Counted from the first letter of the stretch, positions 1 to 6,402 are shown. The stretch is 8,828 nucleotides of DNA from Burkholderiaceae bacterium (GCA_017853735.1 JAFMJA010000099.1:1-8828), one strand, 5' to 3'. The notes: generated by a model not told the origin, from the sequence alone. A program made the numbers and translations.

Positions 1-1
1 A

Positions 2-1018
2 GTGAAAGTTTTTTACGACAAAGACTGTGATCTGAGCCTGATCAAGGGCAAGACAGTGGCCATCATTGGGTACGGAAGCCAGGGTAACGCCCATGCCCAG
101 AACCTCAACGACAGTGGCGTCAAGGTTGTGGTGGGCCTGCGCAAGGGAGGAGCTTCCTGGGACAAAGTGGGCAAGGCTGGCTTGACTGTCATGGAGGTCA
201 ACGATGCGGTCAAGATGGCTGATGTGGTGATGATTCTGTTGCCGGATGAGCAGATTGGAGAGGTCTACAGCAACAACGTGGCCCCCAACATCCGTAAAGG
301 TGCCTCACTGGCCTTTGCCCATGGCTTCAATGTCCACTACAACCAGGTCATCCCCCGTGCTGATCTTGATGTATGGATGGTTGCGCCCAAGGCGCCTGGC
401 CATACGGTGCGCTCCACCTATACCCAGGGCGGCGGAGTGCCCCACCTGGTGGCTATCCACCAGGATAAAAGCGGCAAGGCGCGGGACCTGGCCTTGTCTT
501 ACGCCATGGCCAATGGTGGCGGCAAAGCGGGCATCATCGAGACCAATTTCAAGGAAGAAACCGAGACCGACCTGTTCGGGGAGCAGGCTGTGTTGTGCGG
601 CGGCGCGGTTGAACTGATCAAGATGGGTTATGAAACCCTGGTCGAGGCCGGCTATGCGCCGGAAATGGCTTATTTCGAGTGCTTGCATGAACTCAAGCTG
701 ATCGTGGACCTGATCTACGAGGGCGGTATCGCCAACATGAACTACTCGATTTCCAACAATGCGGAATTCGGTGAGTATGTGACTGGTCCTGAAGTCATCA
801 ATGAGCAGTCACGCGCTGCCATGCGTAACGCGCTCAAGCGGGTGCAAAACGGTGACTATGCCAAGATGTTCATCCAGGAAGGGCGTTTGAACTATCCCAG
901 CATGACCGCGCGCCGGCGCAACATGGCCGAACACTCGATCGAGGTGGTGGGTGCCCAGTTGCGCGCCATGATGCCCTGGATTGCCAAGAACAAGCTGGTA
1001 GACCAAACCCGCAACTGA
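2..1018 (+). CDS. ilvC: Ketol-acid reductoisomerase (NADP+), class I
   Basis: Second common step of valine, leucine and isoleucine synthesis: Mg2+-dependent alkyl migration and NADPH reduction of acetolactate or acetohydroxybutyrate, in the cytoplasm. Seen: an N-terminal Rossmann domain with GYGSQG at residues 23-28, a cofactor loop LRKGGAS with R47 and S52 (typical of NADPH users), FAHGF with catalytic His107, and Lys130. The C-terminal knotted domain has metal ligands D190, E194, E226 and E230, and S251. These positions agree with short-form bacterial enzymes, and 338 residues is the usual length. The start is GTG with MKVFYDKD, the family N-terminus; its ribosome site lies outside the window. 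Oddity: residue 29 is Asn where the family usually has His (GxGSQGHAHA). ilvI and ilvH are expected just upstream by analogy with relatives, but cannot be seen. A strong terminator follows 18 bases after the stop. Confidence 0.97.
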   Translation: MKVFYDKDCDLSLIKGKTVAIIGYGSQGNAHAQNLNDSGVKVVVGLRKGGASWDKVGKAGLTVMEVNDAVKMADVVMILLPDEQIGEVYSNNVAPNIRKGASLAFAHGFNVHYNQVIPRADLDVWMVAPKAPGHTVRSTYTQGGGVPHLVAIHQDKSGKARDLALSYAMANGGGKAGIIETNFKEETETDLFGEQAVLCGGAVELIKMGYETLVEAGYAPEMAYFECLHELKLIVDLIYEGGIANMNYSISNNAEFGEYVTGPEVINEQSRAAMRNALKRVQNGDYAKMFIQEGRLNYPSMTARRRNMAEHSIEVVGAQLRAMMPWIAKNKLVDQTRN

Positions 1019-1036
1019 TCGCGTCGGGCTTTGATC

Positions 1037-1066
1037 CAAGGGCCACTCTGGTGGCCCTTGTTATTT
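1037..1066 (+). terminator. Intrinsic terminator after ilvC
   Basis: A perfect 10-base inverted repeat (CAAGGGCCAC / GTGGCCCTTG) with the 4-base loop TCTG is followed by TTATTT. The G+C-rich stem plus T-rich tail is a standard Rho-independent terminator. It should separate the ilvC transcript from pssA, implying that pssA has its own promoter or relies on read-through. Confidence 0.9.
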
Positions 1067-1085
1067 CAGGGGCATGCGATTGGCA

Positions 1086-1091
1086 TACACT
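1086..1091 (+). promoter_or_regulatory. Possible -10 box for pssA (TACACT)
   Basis: TACACT matches TATAAT at 4 of 6 positions and lies 6 bases before the preferred pssA ATG at 1098, so transcription would begin at or next to the start codon. No convincing -35 hexamer is seen. It lies just downstream of the ilvC terminator, where a new promoter would be expected. The hexamer and spacing resemble those upstream of the leucine leader peptide and aat. Confidence 0.35.
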
Positions 1092-1097
1092 TCAGCC

Positions 1098-1910
1098 ATG
1101 CAAGAGCCAGAGTCATCAACCAACGATGCAACCCCGGTGCTGCTGCGCAAGCGGCGCAAGGGTATTTACATCCTGCCCAACCTGTTCACCCTGGCAGCGT
1201 TGTTTGGCGGTTTTTACGCCATCGTGATGGCGATGAATGAGCGTTTCGACCTGGCCGCCATCGGGGTGTTTTTTGCCATGGTGCTCGACAGCCTGGATGG
1301 CCGGGTGGCGCGCATGACCAACACCCAGAGTGCTTTTGGCGAGCAGATGGATTCGCTCTCCGATATGGTGTCATTCGGCGCTGCCCCGGCCCTGATCGCC
1401 TATGAATGGGGGCTCAAGGGCCTTGGGCGCTGGGGTTGGATCGCTGCTTTTGTCTACTGCGCCTGTGCGGCGCTGCGGCTGGCCCGTTTCAATGTTAATA
1501 CCGCAGTGGTGGACAAGCGCTATTTTCAAGGCTTGCCATCCCCTGCAGCAGCTGCCCTGGTGACCGGATTCATCTGGATCATGACCGAGCTGGACATCAA
1601 GGGGCCGGCGGTGGCTTGGCCGATGGCGGTGCTGGCGGTCTATGCCGGGCTGACCATGGTCAGCAACGTGCCTTTTTACAGCTTCAAGGACCTCCACATG
1701 AAAAAGAGCGTCCCCTTTGTGGTGGTGGTGCTGATTGCCCTGGGCATTGCAGTGATCAATATTCACCCGCCTACCGTGTTGTTTGCAACCTTTGTCGTTT
1801 ATGGCATCAGTGGCTACCTGGTCTACTTCTGGCGCAAATTCAAGGGTCATCCCACCAGCGTCATCAGCACCTCGACCGACGAGCCCGATGAACGCGGCCT
1901 GCACCGCTGA
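1098..1910 (+). CDS. pssA: CDP-diacylglycerol--serine O-phosphatidyltransferase
   Basis: Integral inner-membrane enzyme that joins CDP-diacylglycerol and L-serine to give phosphatidylserine, precursor of phosphatidylethanolamine. Seen: the full CDP-alcohol phosphatidyltransferase signature DG-x2-AR-x8-G-x3-D-x3-D, reading DSLDGRVAR at residues 64-72, then G81, D85 and D89. Several hydrophobic spans follow (about 25-46, 52-63, 113-128, 151-163, 173-190, 204-221 and 226-244), and the tail is polar. It belongs to the multi-spanning type, not the E. coli peripheral PssA. I chose the ATG at 1098 (270 residues). An in-frame ATG at 1074 would add eight residues, but its AGGGG lies only one base away. 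Neither start has a well-placed ribosome site. The partner decarboxylase gene psd, which I recall lying between ilvC and pssA in several Burkholderiales, is not here. Confidence 0.93.
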   Translation: MQEPESSTNDATPVLLRKRRKGIYILPNLFTLAALFGGFYAIVMAMNERFDLAAIGVFFAMVLDSLDGRVARMTNTQSAFGEQMDSLSDMVSFGAAPALIAYEWGLKGLGRWGWIAAFVYCACAALRLARFNVNTAVVDKRYFQGLPSPAAAALVTGFIWIMTELDIKGPAVAWPMAVLAVYAGLTMVSNVPFYSFKDLHMKKSVPFVVVVLIALGIAVINIHPPTVLFATFVVYGISGYLVYFWRKFKGHPTSVISTSTDEPDERGLHR

Positions 1911-1939
1911 CCAGCTCCTCGCTAACGGCCAAAAATTTG

Positions 1940-1948
1940 TGTTACATT
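1940..1948 (+). promoter_or_regulatory. Possible extended -10 promoter of the leu leader
   Basis: TGT followed by TACATT forms a TGn-extended -10 element. No good -35 hexamer is visible, which extended -10 promoters tolerate. The box ends 6 bases before the leader peptide ATG at 1955, so the predicted transcript would start at or next to that ATG. Transcription reading through from pssA is also possible, because no terminator is seen after pssA. Confidence 0.4.
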
Positions 1949-1954
1949 GAGCCC

Positions 1955-2014
1955 ATGAATATCTTGTTGCTAAACCTGCTACTTCTGCCTCGCCACTACG
2001 GGCGGATTCAGTAG
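1955..2014 (+). CDS. leuL: Leucine operon leader peptide (attenuator peptide)
   Basis: A 19-codon frame from ATG to TAG upstream of leuA, encoding MNILLLNLLLLPRHYGRIQ. Seven of the eight codons from 1964 to 1987 are Leu (TTG TTG CTA, then Asn, then CTG CTA CTT CTG), including two CTA codons that are probably rare here. Such a run is the hallmark of a control peptide whose translation speed reports charged tRNA-Leu; the peptide itself probably has no function. It is followed by alternative RNA structures ending in an intrinsic terminator. Known family behaviour (enterobacterial leuL, trpL, hisL): stalling at the control codons lets an antiterminator form, while smooth translation to the stop lets the terminator form. 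No clear Shine-Dalgarno precedes the ATG, only a weak TTGAG, so it may be translated from a leaderless transcript. The symbol is by function, not proven orthology. Confidence 0.8.
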   Translation: MNILLLNLLLLPRHYGRIQ

Positions 2015-2044
2015 CGCACGCAACGAATTCCACAAAGGCCCGTA
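1978..2044 (+). promoter_or_regulatory. Leucine attenuator: pause hairpin and antiterminator
   Basis: Seen by hand pairing. Region 1, GCTACT at 1978-1983 (inside the Leu codons), is complementary to AGTAGC at 2010-2015. Within that hairpin CGCC at 1991-1994 pairs with GGCG at 2001-2004. Region 2, TACGGGC at 1997-2003, overlaps the inner hairpin. It is also perfectly complementary to GCCCGTA at 2038-2044, which is the ascending arm of the terminator. The hairpins are therefore mutually exclusive. A ribosome stalled on the Leu codons covers region 1, frees region 2 and favours the antiterminator. A ribosome at the TAG (2012-2014) covers region 2 and favours termination. Confidence 0.75.
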
Positions 2045-2070
2045 TGCAAAAGCATCGGGCCTTTTGTTTT
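2034..2070 (+). terminator. Leucine-responsive attenuator terminator upstream of leuA
   Basis: AAAGGCCCG (2034-2042) pairs with CGGGCCTTT (2056-2064). A single bulged T follows, then ATGC pairs with GCAT across an AAAA loop. The descending arm runs into TTTTGTTTT. This is a complete intrinsic terminator placed between the leader peptide and leuA. The bulged T2043 and A2044 are used when the same arm pairs with 1997-2003 in the antiterminator form. Confidence 0.87.
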
Positions 2071-2084
2071 GGTGAACGGTTTTT

Positions 2085-2090
2085 AGGAGA
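2085..2090 (+). promoter_or_regulatory. Shine-Dalgarno of leuA
   Basis: AGGAGA lies six bases before the ATG at 2097 and fixes the leuA start. It is outside both attenuator hairpins, so the regulation should act on transcription and not on ribosome access. Confidence 0.8.
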
Positions 2091-2096
2091 GTTGAA

Positions 2097-3635
2097 ATGG
2101 CTGACAAGCTGATCATTTTCGATACCACTTTGCGCGATGGCGAGCAGTCGCCTGGCGCGTCCATGACCAAGGATGAAAAGCTCAGGATCGCCCGCCAGTT
2201 GGAGCGCCTGAAAGTGGACGTGATCGAGGCAGGCTTTGCGGCCAGTTCGAACGGCGATTTCGAGGCGGTGCAGTCGATCGCCAGAACGATCAAGGACTCT
2301 ACGATTTGTTCGCTCTCCCGTGCCAATGATCGGGATATCTCGCGGGCAGCTGAAGCTCTCCAAGGGGCCGCCAGCGCCCGCATCCATACCTTCATTGCGA
2401 CCAGCGCGCTACACATGGAGAAAAAGCTGCGCATGACCCCAGAGCAGGTGCATGAGCAGGCCAAGCTGGCCGTACGTTTTGCCCGCAACCTGGTTGCCGA
2501 TGTTGAATTCAGCCCAGAGGATGGTTACCGAAGCGATATTGACTTTCTTTGCCGGGTATTGGAGTCTGTCATCAAGGAAGGGGCAACCACGCTGAATATC
2601 CCCGATACAGTGGGCTACGCAGTTCCTGAGCTGTACGGGCACTTCATCAAGACCCTGCGCGAGAAAATTCCAAACTCGGACAAGGCCATCTGGTCGGTGC
2701 ATTGCCACAATGACCTGGGCATGGCAGTGGCTAATTCATTGGCCGGGGTGAAGATCGGTGGCGCTCGTCAGGTCGAGTGCACCATCAATGGCCTGGGAGA
2801 GCGAGCTGGCAACTGCGCGCTGGAAGAGATTGTCATGGCAGTGCGTACCCGCAAGGACTATTTTGGGCTGGAAGTTGGAATTGACGCGACGCAGATCGTG
2901 CCCGCCAGTCGTATGGTCAGCCAGACCACTGGTTTTGTGGTTCAGCCCAACAAGGCGGTGGTAGGGGCAAACGCCTTTGCCCATGCCTCGGGCATCCATC
3001 AGGATGGCGTGCTCAAGGCGCGTGACACCTATGAGATCATGCGCGCCGAGGACGTGGGCTGGAGCGCCAACAAAATTGTGTTGGGCAAGCTTTCGGGCCG
3101 CAATGCCTTCAAGCAGCGCTTGCAGGACCTGGGTGTATTGCTCGATAGCGAAACCGAAATCAACACTGCCTTCACTCGGTTTAAGGAGCTTGCTGACCGT
3201 AAAAGCGAGATCTTTGATGAGGACATCCTGGCTTTGGTGAGCGATGAGAGTCTGACCAGTGAAAAAGAAAAATATGGTTTCGTATCCCTGTCCCAGCACA
3301 GCGAAACCGGAGAGCGGCCCCATGCAGCGATTGTCTTTACGGTCGATGGCAAAGAAGTGCATGGCGAGTCTGACGGCAACGGGCCAGTGGATGCTTCGCT
3401 CAAGGCGATCGAGTCCCATGCCAAGAGTGGCGCAGAAATGGTGCTTTATTCAGTCAATGCCATCAGCGGTTCTACCGAAAGCCAGGGCGAGGTCACAGTG
3501 CGATTGCAAAATAGCGGGCGTGTGGTCAATGGCATCGGCGCTGATCCGGACATTGTGGTGGCTTCGGCCAAAGCCTACTTGAGCGCATTGAACAAACTTC
3601 ACAGCAAGTCTGACCGTGTGGCAGCCCAGGGTTGA
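2097..3635 (+). CDS. leuA: 2-isopropylmalate synthase
   Basis: First committed step of leucine synthesis: acetyl-CoA plus 2-oxoisovalerate gives 2-isopropylmalate, in the cytoplasm, with a divalent metal ion. Seen: a TIM-barrel domain opening with FDTTLRDGEQSPG (residues 8-20; R13 and D14 are catalytic and metal-site residues), HCHNDLG with metal ligands H202 and H204, NGLGERAGN (231-239), and HASGIHQDG (296-304) in the linker. A C-terminal LeuA dimer domain follows from about residue 370 and normally binds leucine for feedback inhibition. The length of 512 residues fits the shorter bacterial LeuA type, and the strong AGGAGA site supports the start. The gene is preceded by a leucine attenuator, so both transcription and the enzyme are probably leucine-controlled. 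Homocitrate synthase is a related alternative, but the sequence context and leader argue for LeuA. Confidence 0.97.
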   Translation: MADKLIIFDTTLRDGEQSPGASMTKDEKLRIARQLERLKVDVIEAGFAASSNGDFEAVQSIARTIKDSTICSLSRANDRDISRAAEALQGAASARIHTFIATSALHMEKKLRMTPEQVHEQAKLAVRFARNLVADVEFSPEDGYRSDIDFLCRVLESVIKEGATTLNIPDTVGYAVPELYGHFIKTLREKIPNSDKAIWSVHCHNDLGMAVANSLAGVKIGGARQVECTINGLGERAGNCALEEIVMAVRTRKDYFGLEVGIDATQIVPASRMVSQTTGFVVQPNKAVVGANAFAHASGIHQDGVLKARDTYEIMRAEDVGWSANKIVLGKLSGRNAFKQRLQDLGVLLDSETEINTAFTRFKELADRKSEIFDEDILALVSDESLTSEKEKYGFVSLSQHSETGERPHAAIVFTVDGKEVHGESDGNGPVDASLKAIESHAKSGAEMVLYSVNAISGSTESQGEVTVRLQNSGRVVNGIGADPDIVVASAKAYLSALNKLHSKSDRVAAQG

Positions 3636-3681
3636 GTGTTGTAATTCCACAAAATTGGCTTGAATAAGTCCTTACAACTGA

Positions 3682-3711
3682 TTGATTTTTCAGGAATTTT
3701 GCGTTTACACT
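3682..3711 (+). promoter_or_regulatory. Candidate sigma-70 promoter for pbpG
   Basis: TTGATT (3682-3687) and TACACT (3706-3711) are spaced 18 bases apart, each matching the consensus at 4 of 6 positions. The predicted transcript start near 3718 leaves a leader of about 20 bases with an AGGA ribosome site. The 98-base gap after leuA also contains a 7-base inverted repeat (GTTGTAA at 3638-3644, TTACAAC at 3672-3678), whose role is unknown. No intrinsic terminator for leuA is evident. Confidence 0.5.
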
Positions 3712-3739
3712 GGCTGGGCTTATCAACTCAGGATTGCGC

Positions 3740-4801
3740 ATGCATCGTGCTGTGGCCAGCCTCAGGGCTAGATTTGTGACCCCATTCAGGGTGCTTGGCT
3801 TGCTTGGCATCTCGCTGTGCTTGGTATTTGCGCCCATCGAGGACGTCCAGGCGAATGAAAAGTCGAACCAGGTTTCCTCCGCCAAGGGGCAACGCAAGGC
3901 CAGCAAGAAAACCGCCGCAAGCGCCAAATCGAACAAGGCCAGAAAGCAGTCCCTGGCTGCGCGCAAAGTGGACCCGCGCCCCTCGGTGGGACATCTGGCA
4001 GGTTTGCACCGTGCGGATGACCCGCTGGACCTGAAGTCCAGTGTTGCGCTGGTGGTGGATCAGGATACCCAGGAGGTTCTGTTCAGCAAAAACGAACAGG
4101 CGGTGCTGCCGATTGCCTCGCTCACCAAGCTCATGACCGGGCTGATCATCAGCGAAGCCAAGCTTCCCATGGATGAAATGATTACCATCAGCGAAGCTGA
4201 TATTGATACTGAAAAGGGTAGCCTCTCGCGCCTGAAAGTGGGCACCCAATTGAGCCGTGGCGAGCTGCTGCACCTGGCCCTGATGTCCAGTGAAAATCGA
4301 GCGGCCCATGCCTTAGGCAGAACCTACCCCGGAGGGCTGGGCGTCTTTGTGGGCCTGATGAATGCCAAGGCACGATTGCTCGGCATGCAGGACACGGTCT
4401 ATGTGGATCCGACCGGGCTGTCCAGCCGCAATCAATCCAGCGCCCAGGATCTGGCGCACCTGGTTGACATCGCTTCGTCGGACCTGATGTTGCGCGAGCT
4501 CTCAACTTCGCAAAGTCATCAGGTGGCTGTGGGACGCAAGGTGTTGCAGTACAGGAACACCAATGGCCTGATCAGAAACCCCGAATGGGACATTGGACTG
4601 CAAAAGACGGGCTATATCTCCGAGGCGGGCCGTTGCCTGGTGATGCAGGCTCGGATTGCCGGACGCAAGCTGATCATGGTCTTTCTCGATTCTGGCGGCA
4701 AGCTGGCGCGGGTGGCAGATGCAGAGCGGATTCGCCGCTGGCTGGAAAACAACCATCATGGGGCTTACCGCAGTCAGCGGCTAGTCCCCGCCCCGGCCTG
4801 A
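3740..4801 (+). CDS. pbpG: Exported D-alanyl-D-alanine endopeptidase (PBP7-like, peptidase S11)
   Basis: Low-molecular-weight penicillin-binding protein that cuts D-Ala-meso-DAP cross-links in periplasmic peptidoglycan. Seen: a signal peptide with a basic start, a hydrophobic core around residues 17-32 and a likely cut after VQA at about 38. A Lys/Ala/Ser-rich linker follows (about 47-77). The serine-active-site domain has SLTK (S127, K130), SEN (S184-N186) and KTG (289-291), the three penicillin-binding motifs in order. I use the ATG at 3740, with AGGA at 3730-3733 six bases upstream, giving 353 residues; the in-frame TTG at 3734 is less likely. A DacA-type carboxypeptidase is the main alternative. 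The short domain after KTG, without the extended C-terminal domain and amphipathic anchor, favours PbpG. It converges on the iclR gene, with 38 bases between them and no clear terminator. Confidence 0.88.
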   Translation: MHRAVASLRARFVTPFRVLGLLGISLCLVFAPIEDVQANEKSNQVSSAKGQRKASKKTAASAKSNKARKQSLAARKVDPRPSVGHLAGLHRADDPLDLKSSVALVVDQDTQEVLFSKNEQAVLPIASLTKLMTGLIISEAKLPMDEMITISEADIDTEKGSLSRLKVGTQLSRGELLHLALMSSENRAAHALGRTYPGGLGVFVGLMNAKARLLGMQDTVYVDPTGLSSRNQSSAQDLAHLVDIASSDLMLRELSTSQSHQVAVGRKVLQYRNTNGLIRNPEWDIGLQKTGYISEAGRCLVMQARIAGRKLIMVFLDSGGKLARVADAERIRRWLENNHHGAYRSQRLVPAPA

Positions 4802-4839
4802 AACGGCGACTGCCGCTGGGCTCCAATCAATTCCCAGGC

Positions 4840-5631
4840 TTAACTGCTGGCGGCGTTGGGGGTGTAGCCCAGGGACTGTGAAATTTTCCCTGCCACCGAC
4901 TGCAATCCAGCCAGCCAGGACTCTTCCAGACGGCTTGTCGGGGCAGATATTGATAGCCCGGCCACCAGGCGACCCTGATCATCCAGAATGCCTGCAGCCA
5001 TGCAGCGCACACCCACTTCCAATTCCTCCTCGTCGCGTGCCACGCCAGTCTGGCGCACCTTGTTGAGCTCACGCTCGAGCGCAGCTAGTTGGGTGATGCT
5101 GTTTTTGGTATGGCCAGTCAAACCCGTGCGTGTGGCATACGAGCGCACCCGCTGAGGTTCATCGGCCGCCAGGAACAACTTGCCAACCGATGTCAGGTGC
5201 AATGGCGCGCGACCTCCGATCGCGCGTACCACCTGCATGCCTGATCGCTCGCTGTAAGCGCGCTCAATATAGACAATTTCATCACCCTGGCGGATGCTCA
5301 GGCTGACCGGCTGCTGAATCTGCTTGTGCAACTCCCGCATGGGAGTGAGAGCCGCATCACGCACATTCAGGCGGGATTTCACCAGGTTGCCCAGTTCCAG
5401 CAACCGCATTCCCAGGCGATAAGAGCCTGCTTGGGGCCGGTCGATGAAGCGCCCGGTGGCCAGGTCATTGAGGATTCGGTGGGCGGTGGACGGGTGAAGA
5501 CCGGTACGCTCACTGATTTCTTTGAGCGATACCGGTTCTTCGCGGGACGCCAACACATCGATCAGGGTGAACATCCGCTCGATCACCTGCACAGTGGGTG
5601 CGCTGGGAACTTCGGGCTTGTTTTTTTTCAT
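4840..5631 (-). CDS. IclR-family transcriptional regulator
   Basis: DNA-binding regulator of unknown effector, 263 residues, the normal family length. Seen: an N-terminal winged helix-turn-helix, with TVQVIERMFTLIDVLA (13-28) starting the first helix and SLKEISERTGLHPSTAHRIL (35-54) the recognition part. The C-terminal IclR effector domain runs from about residue 85 to 255, including SVGKLFLAA and EELEVGVRCMAAGI-like family segments. It starts 21 bases after bpt on the same strand, so it is probably last in an aat-bpt-iclR unit. It may also use its own promoter, because a TAAAAT box and a 10-base inverted repeat lie in the junction. No strong ribosome site precedes the ATG. Codons 2-4 are eight consecutive A bases, which could allow slippage. 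The neighbours give no firm clue to the ligand, since N-degron transferases are not usual IclR targets. Confidence 0.9.
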   Translation of the reverse strand: MKKNKPEVPSAPTVQVIERMFTLIDVLASREEPVSLKEISERTGLHPSTAHRILNDLATGRFIDRPQAGSYRLGMRLLELGNLVKSRLNVRDAALTPMRELHKQIQQPVSLSIRQGDEIVYIERAYSERSGMQVVRAIGGRAPLHLTSVGKLFLAADEPQRVRSYATRTGLTGHTKNSITQLAALERELNKVRQTGVARDEEELEVGVRCMAAGILDDQGRLVAGLSISAPTSRLEESWLAGLQSVAGKISQSLGYTPNAASS

Positions 5632-5643
5632 GATGGGCTTGAA

Positions 5644-5672
5644 GCCAAGATTTTACCTTGTGAAATCTTGGC
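5644..5672 (-). promoter_or_regulatory. Inverted repeat at the bpt/iclR junction, candidate IclR operator
   Basis: GCCAAGATTT and AAATCTTGGC form a perfect 10-base inverted repeat with a 9-base spacer, so half-site centres are 19 bases apart, near two helical turns. On the minus strand it overlaps TAAAAT (5655-5650), a 5-of-6 match to a -10 box lying 18 bases before the iclR ATG. Its TAA is also the bpt stop codon. No T-run follows on either strand, so a terminator is unlikely. IclR proteins commonly repress their own genes by binding palindromes near the promoter. Assigning this one to the adjacent regulator is inference. Confidence 0.5.
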
Positions 5673-6402
5673 CTGAAACCCACTCTCCATCGATCAACAT
5701 TTCATTGGGATGAAAGCGCGCCTTGTAGTTCATCTTGGGGCTTTGACCGATCCAGTAGCCCAGATAGACAAAAGGCAGTGTCAGGCGTCGCGCCTGCTCG
5801 ATTTGCCAAAGAATGCTGTAGGTGCCGTAGCTCGCGCTACGCTCGGGTTCGTAGAAAGTGTAAACCGCTGAAATGCCATCTTCGAGCACATCGAGAATGG
5901 AGACCATGCAAAGTCGACCCAGTTCTTCGTCTGGCGCAGGCTCTCGAAACTCCACCAGTCGCGAGTTGACACGGCTGTGCAGCAGGAACTGGGTGTATTG
6001 GTCGATGCTGTCCTGATCCATGCCGCCGCCAGCATGGCGACCGTTCTGATAGCGCAGGTACAACTGGTAGTGCTCGGGCAGGTAACACAGCTTGAGCACC
6101 CGGGTTTGCAGATTGGCATGTTCCTGCCATGCCCGACGTTGGCTTCGACTTGGTGAAAAGTCATCAACCCGTACCCTCAAGGGAACACAGGCCTGGCAAT
6201 CATCACAGTGCGGTCGGTAGGTGAACATGCCGCTGCGCCTGAAGCCCTGGGTCACCAGGCTGGAGTAGGTCGCGTTGTTGATCAGTTGGCTGGGCGTGGC
6301 GACCTGGGAGCGAGCCTGTCTTTGCTCCAGGTAGCTGCAAGGATAAGGAGCGGTTGCATAGAACTGCAGCGTCTGAAGGGGCAGATCCTTGAGGTGGGTC
6401 AC
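5653..6402 (-). CDS. bpt: Aspartate/glutamate leucyltransferase (arginyl-tRNA--protein transferase homologue)
   Basis: Transfers leucine from Leu-tRNA to proteins with N-terminal Asp or Glu, making an N-degron read by ClpS and destroyed by ClpAP. Seen: the N-terminal ATE domain with PCSYLEQRQAR (Cys22) and the Cys cluster HCDDCQACVPLRV (C66, C69, C72). The C-terminal half carries GTYSILWQIEQAR and YLGYWIGQSPKMNYKARF-type segments typical of bacterial ATE proteins. At 249 residues it has the normal length. The family was long annotated ate, and the bacterial members with this layout are Bpt (leucyl, not arginyl, transfer). The start is GTG, overlapping the aat stop as GTGA, which implies translational coupling; no independent ribosome site is visible. 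Together with aat it forms a dedicated N-degron pair. Confidence 0.94.
   Translation of the reverse strand: MTHLKDLPLQTLQFYATAPYPCSYLEQRQARSQVATPSQLINNATYSSLVTQGFRRSGMFTYRPHCDDCQACVPLRVRVDDFSPSRSQRRAWQEHANLQTRVLKLCYLPEHYQLYLRYQNGRHAGGGMDQDSIDQYTQFLLHSRVNSRLVEFREPAPDEELGRLCMVSILDVLEDGISAVYTFYEPERSASYGTYSILWQIEQARRLTLPFVYLGYWIGQSPKMNYKARFHPNEMLIDGEWVSGQDFTR

Noticed and set aside
1371..2387. Long open frame on the minus strand across pssA and the leuA start
   Set aside because: It is antisense to two well-recognised genes and to the attenuator, and its translation shows no recognisable family features; a shadow of G+C-rich codon use.
2736..3419. Long minus-strand open frame inside leuA
   Set aside because: Antisense to conserved leuA coding sequence; no ribosome site or recognisable domain.
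3728..4309. Minus-strand open frame opposite pbpG
   Set aside because: Mirrors the signal peptide, linker and catalytic domain of a clear S11 peptidase; no independent support.
4776..4837. Possible terminator between pbpG and iclR
   Set aside because: Short complementary pieces (CAGCGG/CCGCTG, CTGGG/CCCAG) have long loops and no T-run in either direction.
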